From positions 1 through 26,812 of the IMG/VR virus record IMGVR_UViG_3300037840_000263: a stretch of 26,812 bases of DNA. One strand, given 5' to 3'. The notes under the pieces were generated by a model. It was given only the letters and a program-made list of their open reading frames with translations, was not told the DNA's origin and made no database searches. Below, in pieces: positions 1 through 8,497 of the stretch (position 1 is the first letter of the stretch; the number at the start of each line of letters is the position of its first letter). Source of the stretch: a virus. The position numbers and the translations under genes were made by a program.

Positions 1-27
1 GGTTGAACCACTGCGCGAGAACGCCTG

Positions 28-62
28 TTGACTGAAGTTCGGACTATTTTAAAGACTAGTCT
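28..62 (+). promoter_or_regulatory. possible promoter/operator upstream of the small terminase gene
   Basis: A TTGACT hexamer (28-33) resembles a sigma-70 -35 box, but no good -10 lies at normal spacing. TATTTT at 45-50 is too close. A perfect 10-bp palindrome, AGACTAGTCT (53-62), follows and could be an operator or part of a packaging site. This is a weak call based only on these short motifs. Confidence 0.2.
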
Positions 63-79
63 GTGCTACAAACCAGACT

Positions 80-730
80 GTGGCGGAGTTATGGAGGAGT
101 TATGCTGTTATTCTGTTGGTTATGGGAATACGGCGAGAGGGCAACGCTTCACAACTGGCGCGGGAATTAGGCGTAACTCCGCCCGCGATCACGCGGCGGC
201 TGGATAAAGGGGAGACAGTGGCTCAGATCCGGGCTGCGTTGTCGGACCCTAACCGGAAAAAGAACGGGATGGCACAGGGTAAGCAGGCAGCGCGAGTGGC
301 AAAGGTGTCTGGCTACACCCCCAGCCGCATCTTCATCCCCAAGCCCCCTACCCCTGTCTCTGTAGCACCTACGCTCGCAACCGTGTTCCAGCCGAAGCCA
401 GAGCAGGTTGCCCAGGCAAACGGGTTCAGTAACGGGTCAGCTCACACGAATGGCCAGTCCGTGGACCGGTCGGAGGCTGAGCGCCGGTTCGCTCTCGCCA
501 AAGCCCAGAAGGAAGAGATGCTGGTGGCGGAGCGGCAAGGGCTGGTGGTGGAATTTGAGACTGTGCGCCAGTACGTGGCTGGGATGATTGTCGATGCGCG
601 GAACCAGTTGCTAAGGCTGCCGTCGGAATTGTGTGATCGGTTGGGTGCGATGGGGGCGGGCGAGTGCCGCCAGTTGCTGGACCAGGAGATCAGGCAAGCG
701 CTAGGCAAGTTGAAGGAATTTGGGGGCTAG
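80..730 (+). CDS. phage terminase small subunit, Nu1-like
   Basis: Terminase small subunits bind the packaging site on phage DNA and hand it to the large subunit. The N-terminal part (residues about 23-50) looks like a helix-turn-helix: QLARELGVTPPAITRRLDKG. A Pro/Asn/Ser-rich linker follows (about 85-130). The C-terminal third has the Nu1-family pattern: a charged helix with AKAQKEE, then ERQGLVV, then a helix ending RNQLLRLPSEL. The given start is a GTG. An in-frame ATG at 122 would remove 14 hydrophobic residues, and neither has a clear ribosome site. The gene lies about 17 kb from the large subunit, whereas these two are usually adjacent. A non-terminase DNA-binding protein is the alternative. 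Confidence 0.7.
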   Translation: MAELWRSYAVILLVMGIRREGNASQLARELGVTPPAITRRLDKGETVAQIRAALSDPNRKKNGMAQGKQAARVAKVSGYTPSRIFIPKPPTPVSVAPTLATVFQPKPEQVAQANGFSNGSAHTNGQSVDRSEAERRFALAKAQKEEMLVAERQGLVVEFETVRQYVAGMIVDARNQLLRLPSELCDRLGAMGAGECRQLLDQEIRQALGKLKEFGG

Positions 731-775
731 CAAGCCGGGATTATGGGGTTCTTGGTTTGGGGTATACTGCCAGAC

Positions 776-2008
776 ATGGGTCTCCTCCACCATCCCCACC
801 ATCCCCGCCGCCATAACTCCAGTCATTGGTATTTCCATTGGCATTTGGCGCGGCTATTCCTGTTCGTTTGCTTGTTGGGATGTAGGACCTACGCTCAGTT
901 ATCCCTCCCGCCTGGGGCCAGCAGCGGGGGCGGGGCTACCATCCCAAGCGTTACTAATTTGATTAAGGGTGATGGGGCTGGGAATGGTGCGGATTCAGGC
1001 ATTGCTGCTTCTGGCGGTACGGTGACGACCGGCGCGTGGCATGGAACGATCATCGCGCCAGTGTATGGCGGAACTGGCGTGAACAACGGCAGCTTCACTG
1101 TGACGCTTTCGGGCAACCTCATTTTCAGCGGCGCATTCAATCCGACTTTCGTGATCCCATCGACAGGATCGTGGACGTTTCCGGCTCCGAGCACCCTCAT
1201 CGGGACTTCTGGCTTGACAAACGGCTACATCATGAGGGCGTCGAGTGCGTCAGCCGCTGCCAACTCCAACTGCGATGACGGAATCACCACGGCCAATACG
1301 GTTACGTGCTCAGATACAGGCGGGATCGCGGCGAAGGCGTTCACGAGCACGAGCACAGCGGCGGGTATGATCTCGCTACCGAATAGCGCCACTCCCGGCA
1401 CGGTTGTCGCGAACGCTTGGGGCTTCACAGCACCCGCGACGATTACAACAAGTTGGTATGGGGAATCTCCGAATGCTGTACCAGCGGCAAACCAGATCAT
1501 GCTGTTCCCTGCGCCAACCTCGAACGTGAGCCAGTGGGCGTGGACGACGTTTTCATTTGCCAACTTGACGGACCATGCGACTCCTGCGCTCGGCGCGGCC
1601 ACGGCAACATCGCTATTGGCAACTGGCATTGTGGATGGGGAAGCGCCAGTCACGATTACCACGGGGACCACGGCCAATCTCGGAACCACCTACAACAGCG
1701 GGTATACCTTCAACCAAGAGGGCACGGCTGGCACTGGCGTGACCTACACTCTACCGGCGACGGCTGCCGGAAAGCAGTATTGCGTTCAGAACTCAGGGAC
1801 AACCGGCGTTGTCAATATTGGTGTGTTAACCGTCTACCCGCCAAGCGGATCGTACGTGATAAACAAGGGCGTCGTCAACACCATAGGCGGCGGCGGGACA
1901 CACGGTGTTGCTTCTGGCGGAGCGGCGGGAGACAGTGCCTGTTTTGTCGCGATTGATTCGACACATTGGGCTGTCTTTCCGGGCCTTGGTACGTGGACAT
2001 CGAACTAA
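776..2008 (+). CDS. tail-fibre-like structural protein with N-terminal signal-like segment
   Basis: About 410 aa, rich in Gly, Thr, Ser and Ala. A segment near residues 60-110 (VYGGTGVNNGSFTVTLSGNL and onwards) matches the shaft-type repeats common in phage tail fibres. The C-terminal region (GVTYTLPATAAGKQYCVQN and later GDSACFVAIDSTHWAVF) is also typical of tail proteins. Unusually, the N-terminus carries a hydrophobic stretch (LARLFLFVCLLGC) ending in TYAQ, which looks like a Sec signal peptide. The ATG at 776 was chosen over one at 743 because it gives a shorter leader. The start remains uncertain, with a TATACT hexamer at 763-768 just upstream. A copy of the GTAGGWCCTAC palindrome encodes the RTY of the cleavage region. 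Confidence 0.65.
   Translation: MGLLHHPHHPRRHNSSHWYFHWHLARLFLFVCLLGCRTYAQLSLPPGASSGGGATIPSVTNLIKGDGAGNGADSGIAASGGTVTTGAWHGTIIAPVYGGTGVNNGSFTVTLSGNLIFSGAFNPTFVIPSTGSWTFPAPSTLIGTSGLTNGYIMRASSASAAANSNCDDGITTANTVTCSDTGGIAAKAFTSTSTAAGMISLPNSATPGTVVANAWGFTAPATITTSWYGESPNAVPAANQIMLFPAPTSNVSQWAWTTFSFANLTDHATPALGAATATSLLATGIVDGEAPVTITTGTTANLGTTYNSGYTFNQEGTAGTGVTYTLPATAAGKQYCVQNSGTTGVVNIGVLTVYPPSGSYVINKGVVNTIGGGGTHGVASGGAAGDSACFVAIDSTHWAVFPGLGTWTSN
882..892. repeat. dispersed palindrome GTAGGWCCTAC, copy 1
   Basis: GTAGGACCTAC, preceded by T and followed by GCT, so it fits the longer form TGTAGGWCCTACGC. It lies inside the signal-peptide codons of the tail-fibre-like gene. Confidence 0.7.
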
Positions 2009-2010
2009 TC

Positions 2011-2754
2011 ATGCCTACCATTCAATCTCTACTTTTATTCATTCTTGGGCATCTGTTTTTCGCCGGTCCTCAGATCGCTCAACAGGTAGTGACGATCCAG
2101 CAACCCGCGACGGGCGGCGGAGGCGTCAACCCATCCTGGCATAACTCAACGGGCTGTACCTCTGGAGGGGCCAGTTGTGGCGGTAGCGGGAATTTAGCTG
2201 TAACAACGGGCGATTTGATTCTCGCCTGTCCGGTCAATAACAGTACGGCGACGGTCACGACCATGAGCGATTCTGCGGGAGACACATTCACACAGGTGAC
2301 TGGAAGTCCTTGGGGCACGGTAACGAGGCTGGCTTGCTATACAGCAACCTCTTCCACTACGACCACTACGCTGGATTTTACCTGTACGGTCAGTAGCTCG
2401 GTGAACTACATGGGATGCCTGTTTAATTCTTATACCGGAGCCACGGGGACGCCCAGCGTGGATGTTGCGCCAGCCGAAGCGGGCAACGTGGCGACAACAA
2501 GCCTCGTGACTGGAACCACGTCAACCACGACCGTAGCAAAAGAGCTTCTAGTGGGCGTATGTGCGGTTACGGCTTCGAGCTTCCCCACGATTACCGCTGG
2601 AGGCAGCTATAACTTACGTCCCATAGTCGGATCAGGAACAACCCTTGCAGCATTCACTGAAGATTTAGCTGTGACTTCTACCGGAGCTTATCAGGCGACA
2701 GCGAACGCCAGTTTGAGTTCTACCGGACCATGTACCATCATCGCACTAAAATGA
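2011..2754 (+). CDS. secreted Thr/Ser/Gly-rich protein, function unknown
   Basis: 247 aa. The ATG at 2011 lies two bases after the previous stop and gives a signal peptide (SLLLFILGHLFFAGPQIAQQ). The mature part is rich in Thr, Ser and Gly with many Cys. It has the look of a single beta-sandwich of the kind found in bacterial surface and tail proteins: VTTGDLILACPV, then SDSAGDTFTQV, then alternating hydrophobic strands. Its stop overlaps the next start (ATGA at 2751-2754), so the two genes are probably translationally coupled. It could be an accessory tail subunit or a secreted partner of the large downstream protein. I do not recognise the family. Confidence 0.6.
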   Translation: MPTIQSLLLFILGHLFFAGPQIAQQVVTIQQPATGGGGVNPSWHNSTGCTSGGASCGGSGNLAVTTGDLILACPVNNSTATVTTMSDSAGDTFTQVTGSPWGTVTRLACYTATSSTTTTTLDFTCTVSSSVNYMGCLFNSYTGATGTPSVDVAPAEAGNVATTSLVTGTTSTTTVAKELLVGVCAVTASSFPTITAGGSYNLRPIVGSGTTLAAFTEDLAVTSTGAYQATANASLSSTGPCTIIALK

Positions 2755-5700
2755 AGATCATCACTCTATTATTACTCACCGCCTGCACCGCATTCGCTCA
2801 AGGTACGTTCTACGGCCCGGTGCCATCTACCGGCTGGTGCTCGGTCACCGGGGCTACCAACGCCACGCCTATCGTCATCACGGTCGCGTCAAACAATTGC
2901 GGCCTGGCCAACGGGCAATTTATCCTGATCACGCTGGTCGAAGGCAATACAGCGGCGAATGTCAATGCGGCGTCAAATCAGCTTGCGCGGAAAGTATCCG
3001 GCCTCTCTGGGACCCATTTCAATCTCGTGGACGCTGCGGGAACAAACGTGGCGGGGAATGGAACCTACACGGCGAACACGGGGATGGTGCGGCAGGCACA
3101 GTCCTATACAACCAAGGCAGACCCGATTGTCTTTCTCGATGGTTCCGGCGGAACGCTTACCACTGCGATGTCGAACACTGCCAGCAACGGACGTGCGAAT
3201 ACGAACAACTTTATTTACAATGCTCTCGTTTCCGCAACGACCTCCTGGAACACCGGAGGCACGACGACGCAGTGGGGAGCCGACGAGTTTTACATGGCGA
3301 ACACCGCCAACACGGCCTCTTACTATCAAGCAGTCGGGGATGCAACCTCGCTCACGTCTGCTCAATTTGGTATCAACAACCTTGATCAGATGGTCGGTAC
3401 GCCGGGATGCAATGAATCCTCAAATTACTGCGATGGGCGCGTCGATGAACAGGACTTTACATCCGAGAATCTCCCCTACATGATGCAGGCGTACAGCACG
3501 GTCCGATCCACGCTCACCAGCCCTCAAAAATCCAGAATCCTCAGCTTGCTGTTGAACGATAACCTCCCAGCGCAGGGGGGGATCGGTACGACGGCTTGTA
3601 CGAAGCAAACCGTCACATCGGGCGTGGGGACCATGACGATCACGAACGGGAGCACAGCGGTTGTCGGCACGGGGACTCATTGGAATAGTACGCAGCAACT
3701 CGTGGCTGGGATGATCCTCTATCAGCAAGGCAATGGACGACCTTATGTCCAGGTTGTTAGTGTGACGGACGACACCCACATCACGATCACCACCGGCAGC
3801 TTCGCTAACAACGGCGGGAGCGGCACGTATGCCTACAGCATCGTCCCAGCCTGGACCAGCACGAATTGCGGCATCGTTTGGTTTTTGAAGCACCACGACG
3901 CCTCTCCACTGAATGGAGGTTCGGTGAGCACGACGGACTATCCTCCAGACGGAGGACTGGCTCCGCAGAACTACGCTTGGAATAATTTAATTATCACAAA
4001 ACTGCTGGGCTATACCGCCGTTGGCATCGCAACCTGCGAAGACGACGCACGCGGATGTCTCCTGCTCGAACAAGCGTGGGAGTATTGGTACGATCTCGTG
4101 AGACCTTACGTAATCTCCACCTACACGGGATTCAATACGGGTGGAGGGGTATACACAAATGAGCGTCTGGCATGGCTCTCGGCTACGATTGCGCTCATGA
4201 TGAGGAACTCGGTAACTTCTCCGCTTGACGTGACTGGAGACTCCTACATCGCCGCGACTCCATCCATGTTCCTACGTAGGGCGATCCCGAACATTGGACC
4301 GGGAGGGGGGTCGAATTACGATAGTGCGTTATCGATGGGCGATGGTGCGGCGGGACAGACCATAGATGATTCCGGCATCACGATGTTCACAAGTCTCTAT
4401 CTGAATGGCAACACCGGGGACGCGCCTTATCTCAACTACTTTCTCCGAAATCAGTGGCCCTTCCGGGGATCTCCTGGCTACGGCGGTGGAATCTACCTAC
4501 CGTACGAATACGTGTTTCTTGATCCAGCGCAGACATCGACCAACCCCAGTGGGGCGGCTCCCCTTCAGTACGCGTTTAATGCCAATCAGTATTCGGCGTG
4601 CGTGGCGGTGTTCCCCAACTGCGTCCAAAACGCCGCGTTTAACTATGCCCTCTCGCAAACGGACTGGACCGCGACCCGAACGATGCTCCTGGTCAGTGGA
4701 ACTTCGAACAACCAGGACATAGACCACCAGGGCGAAGAGGTGGGGCCGGGGCTTCAGGTCTACCGAAACACCTTCCTGCTCGGCGGTGATTCCGCTGGCG
4801 GATATGGCTCAGCGCCGAACAACGGCTTGGGAGCTGAGTATAATTCCGGCGTTATCGAATTGGGAGGAGCGAATAGCTACTGGCCCGGGGGGGGCTCGTA
4901 TAACAACACCGCGATGTCGTTTGTGACGATGCCTCGCGTCGGCGGGGGCGCGCCGACCGGAGATTCACAGGGTCGATACGGATACTGGATGGTGGATTGT
5001 TCGCTCGCGTACGTCTCGGCTGCGAACGTGAGCCGATGCCAGACGCAAGTGACCCATTTTAAGAAGTCCGGTTCCCAGGATTACATCGTGAAATGGACTG
5101 ATGTTGCGCTGACTGGGGCCATCACGGGAGCCTCCGGCGCGGCGATCCGAGAATACCAACACGCGTATCTGAATGGGGTTGGCACACCGTCAGCATCTAC
5201 CGCTATCAGCGCCTCTCGCGCGGCTGGAACGCTTTCCAATACCCAATCGACAGCGAAGATGAATCTGGCCGTGCTCGCGAGCGCGGGAGCAAACTCGATT
5301 TTCATCAACACGCAGAACTCCTCAGATACCAACGGGAGCTACACGGGGCAGGCTGGTTACACTTGGCGCTGGGGGATCTGTGCCTCAACCACAGGAACAT
5401 CGTGCAACACGGCGGCTACGGCAGGCGATTGGATGACCATCATCGAGCCGATCAACGGCATCAGCGGATCGATGCCGGCGCTCACCCTGATAACGCCAGG
5501 GACCGGAGCGGCGCGCGTGGTGCAGATCGCCGATGCGACGACGCCGAAAGTAGCGGCTTTCGCCACTGGCGGGAACACCATTAACGCGTTGGCGTTCACG
5601 AGCACGCACAGCGGCACGGGACAGTATCTGATCGCGGGTCTGACGCCTAACGTGTACAACATCACAGCCCCATCAGCATCGCCGACCAGTTGCACGGTCG

Positions 5701-6377
5701 TCGCGGGCGACAATACCTGCTATTTCGAGAGCACTAGCGGATCGATCAGCCTCGCTGTCAACACCTGCACGATAAGCTCAACCTCCTTAGGGCCTTGGAC
5801 CAACACCCAAGTATTCTCGGGGACCACGATCCAATTCACCGCCAACAATTGCGGCGCAGGCACGCTCACATGGACCGTGACCGGCTCTCTGCCCACCGGC
5901 CTCAGTGGATGCGGGTCTACAACAGGCACTACCTGCTCGCTGACGGGCACATTGTCGGGAACGGGCACATTCACCCCGCAGATCAACGTCACGGACGGCG
6001 GGAGCAATTCGGCGAATCTGCCCACGAGCATCGTCGTCAACGCCGTGCCGACGTGCTGCTCACCAACCTCTCCGCTCACGGCAGGCACACAGAACGTGGC
6101 TTACTCGCAAGCTCTCACAGGAGGCGCAGGTACAGCCCCACTCACCTACGCGATCACCTCGGGCTCCGTCTGTTCTGGCTCTATCACGCTATCATCGAGC
6201 GGTGTCCTTTCAGGGACCTGTGCCTCTACCGGAACGTTTGCCTTCACGGTCAAAACAACGGATGCAAATTCAATCCTCAGTAGCGGCATGTCGTATAGCC
6301 TTACAATCAATGCCGGAGCCGTCTCCACTGGCACAGTTTTCACGGGCATCGCTTCCGGTGGTGCGGTGATCAGATAA
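2751..6377 (+). CDS. large secreted protein, polysaccharide-lyase-like with two C-terminal Ig-like (He_PIG-type) domains
   Basis: 1208 aa. The ATG at 2751 was chosen because it overlaps the upstream stop and starts a clean signal peptide (MKIITLLLLTACTAFAQ). A small beta module at about residues 300-365 (VGTGTHW...GSGTYAYSI) is of a kind common in phage tail proteins. The middle is Trp/Tyr-rich and partly helical. At about residue 656, DIDHQGEEVGPGLQVYRN resembles the start of the beta-sheet domain of heparinase II/III-like lyases, which carry a conserved His there. The C-terminus holds two repeats (about 1005-1100 and 1100-1185) with the LPTGLSGCGS and LTYAITSG...LSGTCASTGTFAFTV patterns of He_PIG Ig-like domains. 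Role inferred: secreted or tail-associated depolymerase. The lyase assignment is tentative. Confidence 0.55.
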   Translation: MKIITLLLLTACTAFAQGTFYGPVPSTGWCSVTGATNATPIVITVASNNCGLANGQFILITLVEGNTAANVNAASNQLARKVSGLSGTHFNLVDAAGTNVAGNGTYTANTGMVRQAQSYTTKADPIVFLDGSGGTLTTAMSNTASNGRANTNNFIYNALVSATTSWNTGGTTTQWGADEFYMANTANTASYYQAVGDATSLTSAQFGINNLDQMVGTPGCNESSNYCDGRVDEQDFTSENLPYMMQAYSTVRSTLTSPQKSRILSLLLNDNLPAQGGIGTTACTKQTVTSGVGTMTITNGSTAVVGTGTHWNSTQQLVAGMILYQQGNGRPYVQVVSVTDDTHITITTGSFANNGGSGTYAYSIVPAWTSTNCGIVWFLKHHDASPLNGGSVSTTDYPPDGGLAPQNYAWNNLIITKLLGYTAVGIATCEDDARGCLLLEQAWEYWYDLVRPYVISTYTGFNTGGGVYTNERLAWLSATIALMMRNSVTSPLDVTGDSYIAATPSMFLRRAIPNIGPGGGSNYDSALSMGDGAAGQTIDDSGITMFTSLYLNGNTGDAPYLNYFLRNQWPFRGSPGYGGGIYLPYEYVFLDPAQTSTNPSGAAPLQYAFNANQYSACVAVFPNCVQNAAFNYALSQTDWTATRTMLLVSGTSNNQDIDHQGEEVGPGLQVYRNTFLLGGDSAGGYGSAPNNGLGAEYNSGVIELGGANSYWPGGGSYNNTAMSFVTMPRVGGGAPTGDSQGRYGYWMVDCSLAYVSAANVSRCQTQVTHFKKSGSQDYIVKWTDVALTGAITGASGAAIREYQHAYLNGVGTPSASTAISASRAAGTLSNTQSTAKMNLAVLASAGANSIFINTQNSSDTNGSYTGQAGYTWRWGICASTTGTSCNTAATAGDWMTIIEPINGISGSMPALTLITPGTGAARVVQIADATTPKVAAFATGGNTINALAFTSTHSGTGQYLIAGLTPNVYNITAPSASPTSCTVVAGDNTCYFESTSGSISLAVNTCTISSTSLGPWTNTQVFSGTTIQFTANNCGAGTLTWTVTGSLPTGLSGCGSTTGTTCSLTGTLSGTGTFTPQINVTDGGSNSANLPTSIVVNAVPTCCSPTSPLTAGTQNVAYSQALTGGAGTAPLTYAITSGSVCSGSITLSSSGVLSGTCASTGTFAFTVKTTDANSILSSGMSYSLTINAGAVSTGTVFTGIASGGAVIR

Positions 6378-6385
6378 TTCTACAG

Positions 6386-6676
6386 ATGTTTGCAACACTC
6401 AGAGCACAACTTGATAGAATTGAAGCAAATCAGAAGGAGATTTTGAAAATGGCTACCTCTTCCAACGCAATCATTGCGGCTTTGCAGACTGATGAAAGTG
6501 CTTTAGGCACGGCGCTTGCGGCCTTTATCACCTCTGTGCAAGCTGCTATTGCCAAACTCCAGGCCGGCTCAGGCGGAACGACACTCTCGGCCGCCGACGC
6601 ATCGGATCTTCAGGCGCTTGACGCTCAGGCCAAAACTGCCTTGGCAGCTATTGCAGCCGTCACGCTGCCTCAGTAA
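6386..6676 (+). CDS. small coiled-coil phage protein
   Basis: 96 aa from the ATG at 6386, starting with a heptad-like helix (LRAQLDRIEANQKEILKM). A long Ala-rich helical region with a short Gly linker (QAGSGGTT) follows. An alternative start at 6449 gives 75 aa and has a much better ribosome site (AGAAGGAG at 6432-6439, 9 bases upstream). Both forms could be made. Short helical proteins of this kind often sit next to tail-fibre genes, but no function can be named. Confidence 0.55.
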   Translation: MFATLRAQLDRIEANQKEILKMATSSNAIIAALQTDESALGTALAAFITSVQAAIAKLQAGSGGTTLSAADASDLQALDAQAKTALAAIAAVTLPQ

Positions 6677-6708
6677 CTTTCTGAGTAACTTTCTCAGCAT
6701 GGTGGATC

Positions 6709-6981
6709 ATGGGGAATGTACGAATTGTCCCTGCCAGGACCAGGCGTTATCGTGTTGACGCCGATTTCCGCCGATTCATGATCGCCAAAAAACGTGATTA
6801 TGAACAGCGCAAGATTGCACGTTGCCCCAGTTATAAGAGGCTGTTACAGTTACGGACAAAGCGTTGGAAGCTGCAACAGGTGATTGAGCGTTACCGCGAA
6901 TTGTCTGTTGAGAAAGAACGAAAGCTGATTGAGGTGGCGAGGGAGATCGTCAGGCTGGAAAAGGAGACGCAAGGAAAATGA
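6709..6981 (+). CDS. small basic coiled-coil protein, unknown
   Basis: 90 aa, strongly basic in its first half (TRRYRVDADFRRFMIAKKRD) and heptad-like in its second half (VIERYRELSVEKERKLIEV). It contains one Cys and no membrane segment. The stop overlaps the ATG of the next gene in an ATGA at 6978-6981, which supports real translation. A short tandem duplication (TAACTTTCTGAG / TAACTTTCTCAG) precedes it. The pattern suggests a nucleic-acid- or protein-binding helical rod, but the family is not recognised. Confidence 0.5.
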   Translation: MGNVRIVPARTRRYRVDADFRRFMIAKKRDYEQRKIARCPSYKRLLQLRTKRWKLQQVIERYRELSVEKERKLIEVAREIVRLEKETQGK

Positions 6982-7544
6982 AGCTTACCCTATTATTGTT
7001 GTTACTCATCCTGCTTTCGCTCACGGCACTTTCGCTCCCGGCATTCGCCCAAACCTCTGTGTTATTGCCAACTACGGCAGTCTGTCCTGCTCCTCAGATA
7101 ACCGTGATAAGCCCCACCGCCGCGCTAGGCACCTACACTGTCATGGCAGTTTCGTGTCTGTCTTACGACGCTACGGTGACGTTAACGACTAGTACAAAGA
7201 CATGGACGATGACGGCGGCATCGGGGTCGGGGTCTGGTCCGGGGCCGGGAACTCCCTACGCACTGGTTATCCCCGAGGGCGGGTTTTTTGTCTGCAACGG
7301 ACCCACTTGCCTGACGCAGTTCCTTTCCATCCAGTTCACCTATAAAGTCACGGCACCTACAGCCCCCGGTCCATGCCCTAACATCACATCTAGCGGAACG
7401 TCGGTTTCGCAAGCGACCGGAGCATATGCGGTAGACACGGCGGGATATTTGTACTTTTGCAGCCCGCAAGTGGTAACGAATGGATCTCTTGGGCCACCGC
7501 CGCAGTGGATGCGGACGACAGTACCTATGGTGAGTACCTGGTAG
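6978..7544 (+). CDS. secreted protein of unknown function
   Basis: 188 aa with a long, clear signal peptide (MKLTLLLLLLILLSLTALSL, cleavage near PAFAQ). The mature part has Thr-rich beta-strand-like stretches (YDATVTLTTSTKTWTM), a Gly/Ser/Pro linker and four Cys. The end (GPPPQWMRTTVPMVSTW) resembles the short Trp-containing tails of phage fibre or appendage proteins. The gene is coupled to the one upstream by ATGA. It runs convergently into the - strand operon, and the last - strand reading frame overlaps it. Confidence 0.55.
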   Translation: MKLTLLLLLLILLSLTALSLPAFAQTSVLLPTTAVCPAPQITVISPTAALGTYTVMAVSCLSYDATVTLTTSTKTWTMTAASGSGSGPGPGTPYALVIPEGGFFVCNGPTCLTQFLSIQFTYKVTAPTAPGPCPNITSSGTSVSQATGAYAVDTAGYLYFCSPQVVTNGSLGPPPQWMRTTVPMVSTW

Positions 7545-7628
7545 TGGTGGTGGTAATTTGTAGGTCCTACTGTTTTGACTCACCAGCAGTCCCACCACCG
7601 CCCCTAGCGCAACGAGGAGGAGGGTCAT
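7182..7628 (-). CDS. possible last gene of the - strand operon (membrane-anchored N-terminus), overlapping a + gene
   Basis: The start is coupled by ATGA to the preceding - strand gene. The first 30 residues look real: a membrane anchor (MTLLLVALGAVVGLLVSQNS) followed by LPPPLPG. Beyond that, the frame runs antisense through the secreted-protein gene on the + strand. There it becomes Arg/Cys-rich, as expected of a shadow frame. Either a short membrane peptide has lost its own stop, or the tail is read through the opposite gene. The coordinates give the open frame, not a trusted 3' end. Confidence 0.3.
   Translation of the reverse strand: MTLLLVALGAVVGLLVSQNSRTYKLPPPLPGTHHRYCRPHPLRRWPKRSIRYHLRAAKVQISRRVYRICSGRLRNRRSARCDVRAWTGGCRCRDFIGELDGKELRQASGSVADKKPALGDNQCVGSSRPRTRPRPRCRRHRPCLCTSR
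7560..7570. repeat. dispersed palindrome GTAGGWCCTAC, copy 2
   Basis: GTAGGTCCTAC, preceded by T and followed by TG. It lies in the gap between the + and - strand operons, flanked at a distance by GGTGGTGG and CCACCACC, which could pair around it. Only four base pairs could form within the palindrome as a hairpin, so I do not call it a terminator. Confidence 0.65.
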
Positions 7629-7804
7629 GGCTTTAGTTGCCCTTGGCTCTGAATGACCACCAGAGCCTGTCTTCCAGCGTCAGACTGCTCTAGGCTGGCC
7701 TGAAACTCAAGCAATTTCCGTCTAGTTTGTGGATGACCATCAGCCCCCATAAAGTGAAGTTCTACCAGTAATCGGAATAGCGCAACTATCTGATCCGGCG
7801 TCAT
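7625..7804 (-). CDS. small soluble phage protein, unknown
   Basis: 59 aa, starting MTPDQIVALFRLLVELHFMG. The ATG at 7804-7802 has a strong ribosome site (GGGGGAG ending about 5 bases upstream). It starts one base after the stop of the preceding - strand gene. Its own stop overlaps the next start in an ATGA. The product is amphipathic and helical, without Cys or membrane segments. The spacing on both sides and the ribosome site support a real gene, but no family is recognised. Confidence 0.55.
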   Translation of the reverse strand: MTPDQIVALFRLLVELHFMGADGHPQTRRKLLEFQASLEQSDAGRQALVVIQSQGQLKP

Positions 7805-7805
7805 C

Positions 7806-8105
7806 CTACTCCCCCTTTCGATTAAACTTCGAGCAGATCGCGGCGGCTTCGCACCAGAGTTGATGCGTCACAACCATCACCAAAAATAAAATGAAACAGA
7901 CAAGTGCAATTAATAATAGTGGGGGCACGATCTGCATGAACAGCCATATCGGAAGGAACATGCGCTGATCTGGGAAATTCAAATCCCAAGAGTTCGGAGC
8001 CCACCAATACACAACAGACAGCGTGATAGAGCATATCCATGCGAGCGCCCCAATCCCCATCAGAAGCCCAACGAAGATGGAGCCGGTGCAGATGAGTTTT
8101 ATCAC
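7806..8105 (-). CDS. two-helix inner-membrane protein (possible holin)
   Basis: 99 aa from a GTG that overlaps the preceding stop as GTGA (8105-8102). Two hydrophobic segments are plain: about residues 5-35 (TGSIFVGLLMGIGALAWICS) and about 55-80 (LFMQIVPPLLLIALVCFILF). They are separated by a short Trp/Asp/Pro-containing loop, and a basic tail (SKFNRKGE) ends the protein. Size and topology would fit a two-helix holin, a small lysis protein that opens the inner membrane. However, no lysin is adjacent on this strand, so the role is only a guess. Confidence 0.5.
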   Translation of the reverse strand: MIKLICTGSIFVGLLMGIGALAWICSITLSVVYWWAPNSWDLNFPDQRMFLPIWLFMQIVPPLLLIALVCFILFLVMVVTHQLWCEAAAICSKFNRKGE

Positions 8106-8497
8106 GGCTTTGGTTCCTTGAACGTGCCGAGAATTGGAAGCCCCTGGTCGCCGTGCATTGTGTGTGCTTTTGTAGGCACCGAGCAATCGATCAGTGCTCC
8201 GTTGTGAACCTTCCTGAATCTCCCCGCTACTCCATCCAAATAAGGTCGTGAATTGCTTTCGCACGTGTCACATACCGACAAGTGGCCCTGCTCATCCGCG
8301 TACAGCATGGCGTAAAAGATAGCGCCATCCGGGAGGTCCTTAACGTACGGCGGCGGCAAGGGCTTTACCGAAAACCTAGGATCGCAAGCCAGAAGTTCAT
8401 CAGTGGTCATCGGCTTCGGCTTATTGGCGCACCCCGCAAGCACAATCAGCCCAGAGAAAGCAGCGAGCGCGGCGAAGAAGGTTCGGCGGCAGTTCAT
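8102..8497 (-). CDS. predicted lipoprotein, unknown function
   Basis: 131 aa with a type II signal peptide: basic start (MNCRRTF), hydrophobic core and the lipobox LAGC near residue 22. The mature part has a Cys pair (CDTCES) and a proline-rich stretch (KPLPPPYVKD). It overlaps the genes on both sides by four bases (ATGA upstream, GTGA downstream). Lysis-associated outer-membrane lipoproteins (o-spanins) are often Pro-rich and small, and the neighbour is a two-helix membrane protein, but this one is longer than usual. Function unknown. Confidence 0.55.
   Translation of the reverse strand: MNCRRTFFAALAAFSGLIVLAGCANKPKPMTTDELLACDPRFSVKPLPPPYVKDLPDGAIFYAMLYADEQGHLSVCDTCESNSRPYLDGVAGRFRKVHNGALIDCSVPTKAHTMHGDQGLPILGTFKEPKP

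Noticed and set aside
1225-1689. 154-aa - strand frame rich in Val/Ala
   Set aside because: Antisense to the tail-fibre-like gene; its composition mirrors the Thr/Ala/Gly codons of that gene.
6665-6700. CTGAG...CTCAG inverted repeat as a terminator
   Set aside because: Only five base pairs and no T tract; it arises from a small tandem duplication.
7560-7570. GTAGGTCCTAC followed by TGTTTT as a terminator
   Set aside because: The odd-length palindrome can form only about four pairs as a hairpin, and the T run is short; the same sequence occurs inside genes.
7627-7656. Nine-codon + frame (MALVALGSE) after a GAGGAGGAGGG stretch
   Set aside because: The purine-rich stretch is the complement of Leu codons in the - strand gene start, and the frame is too short to judge.
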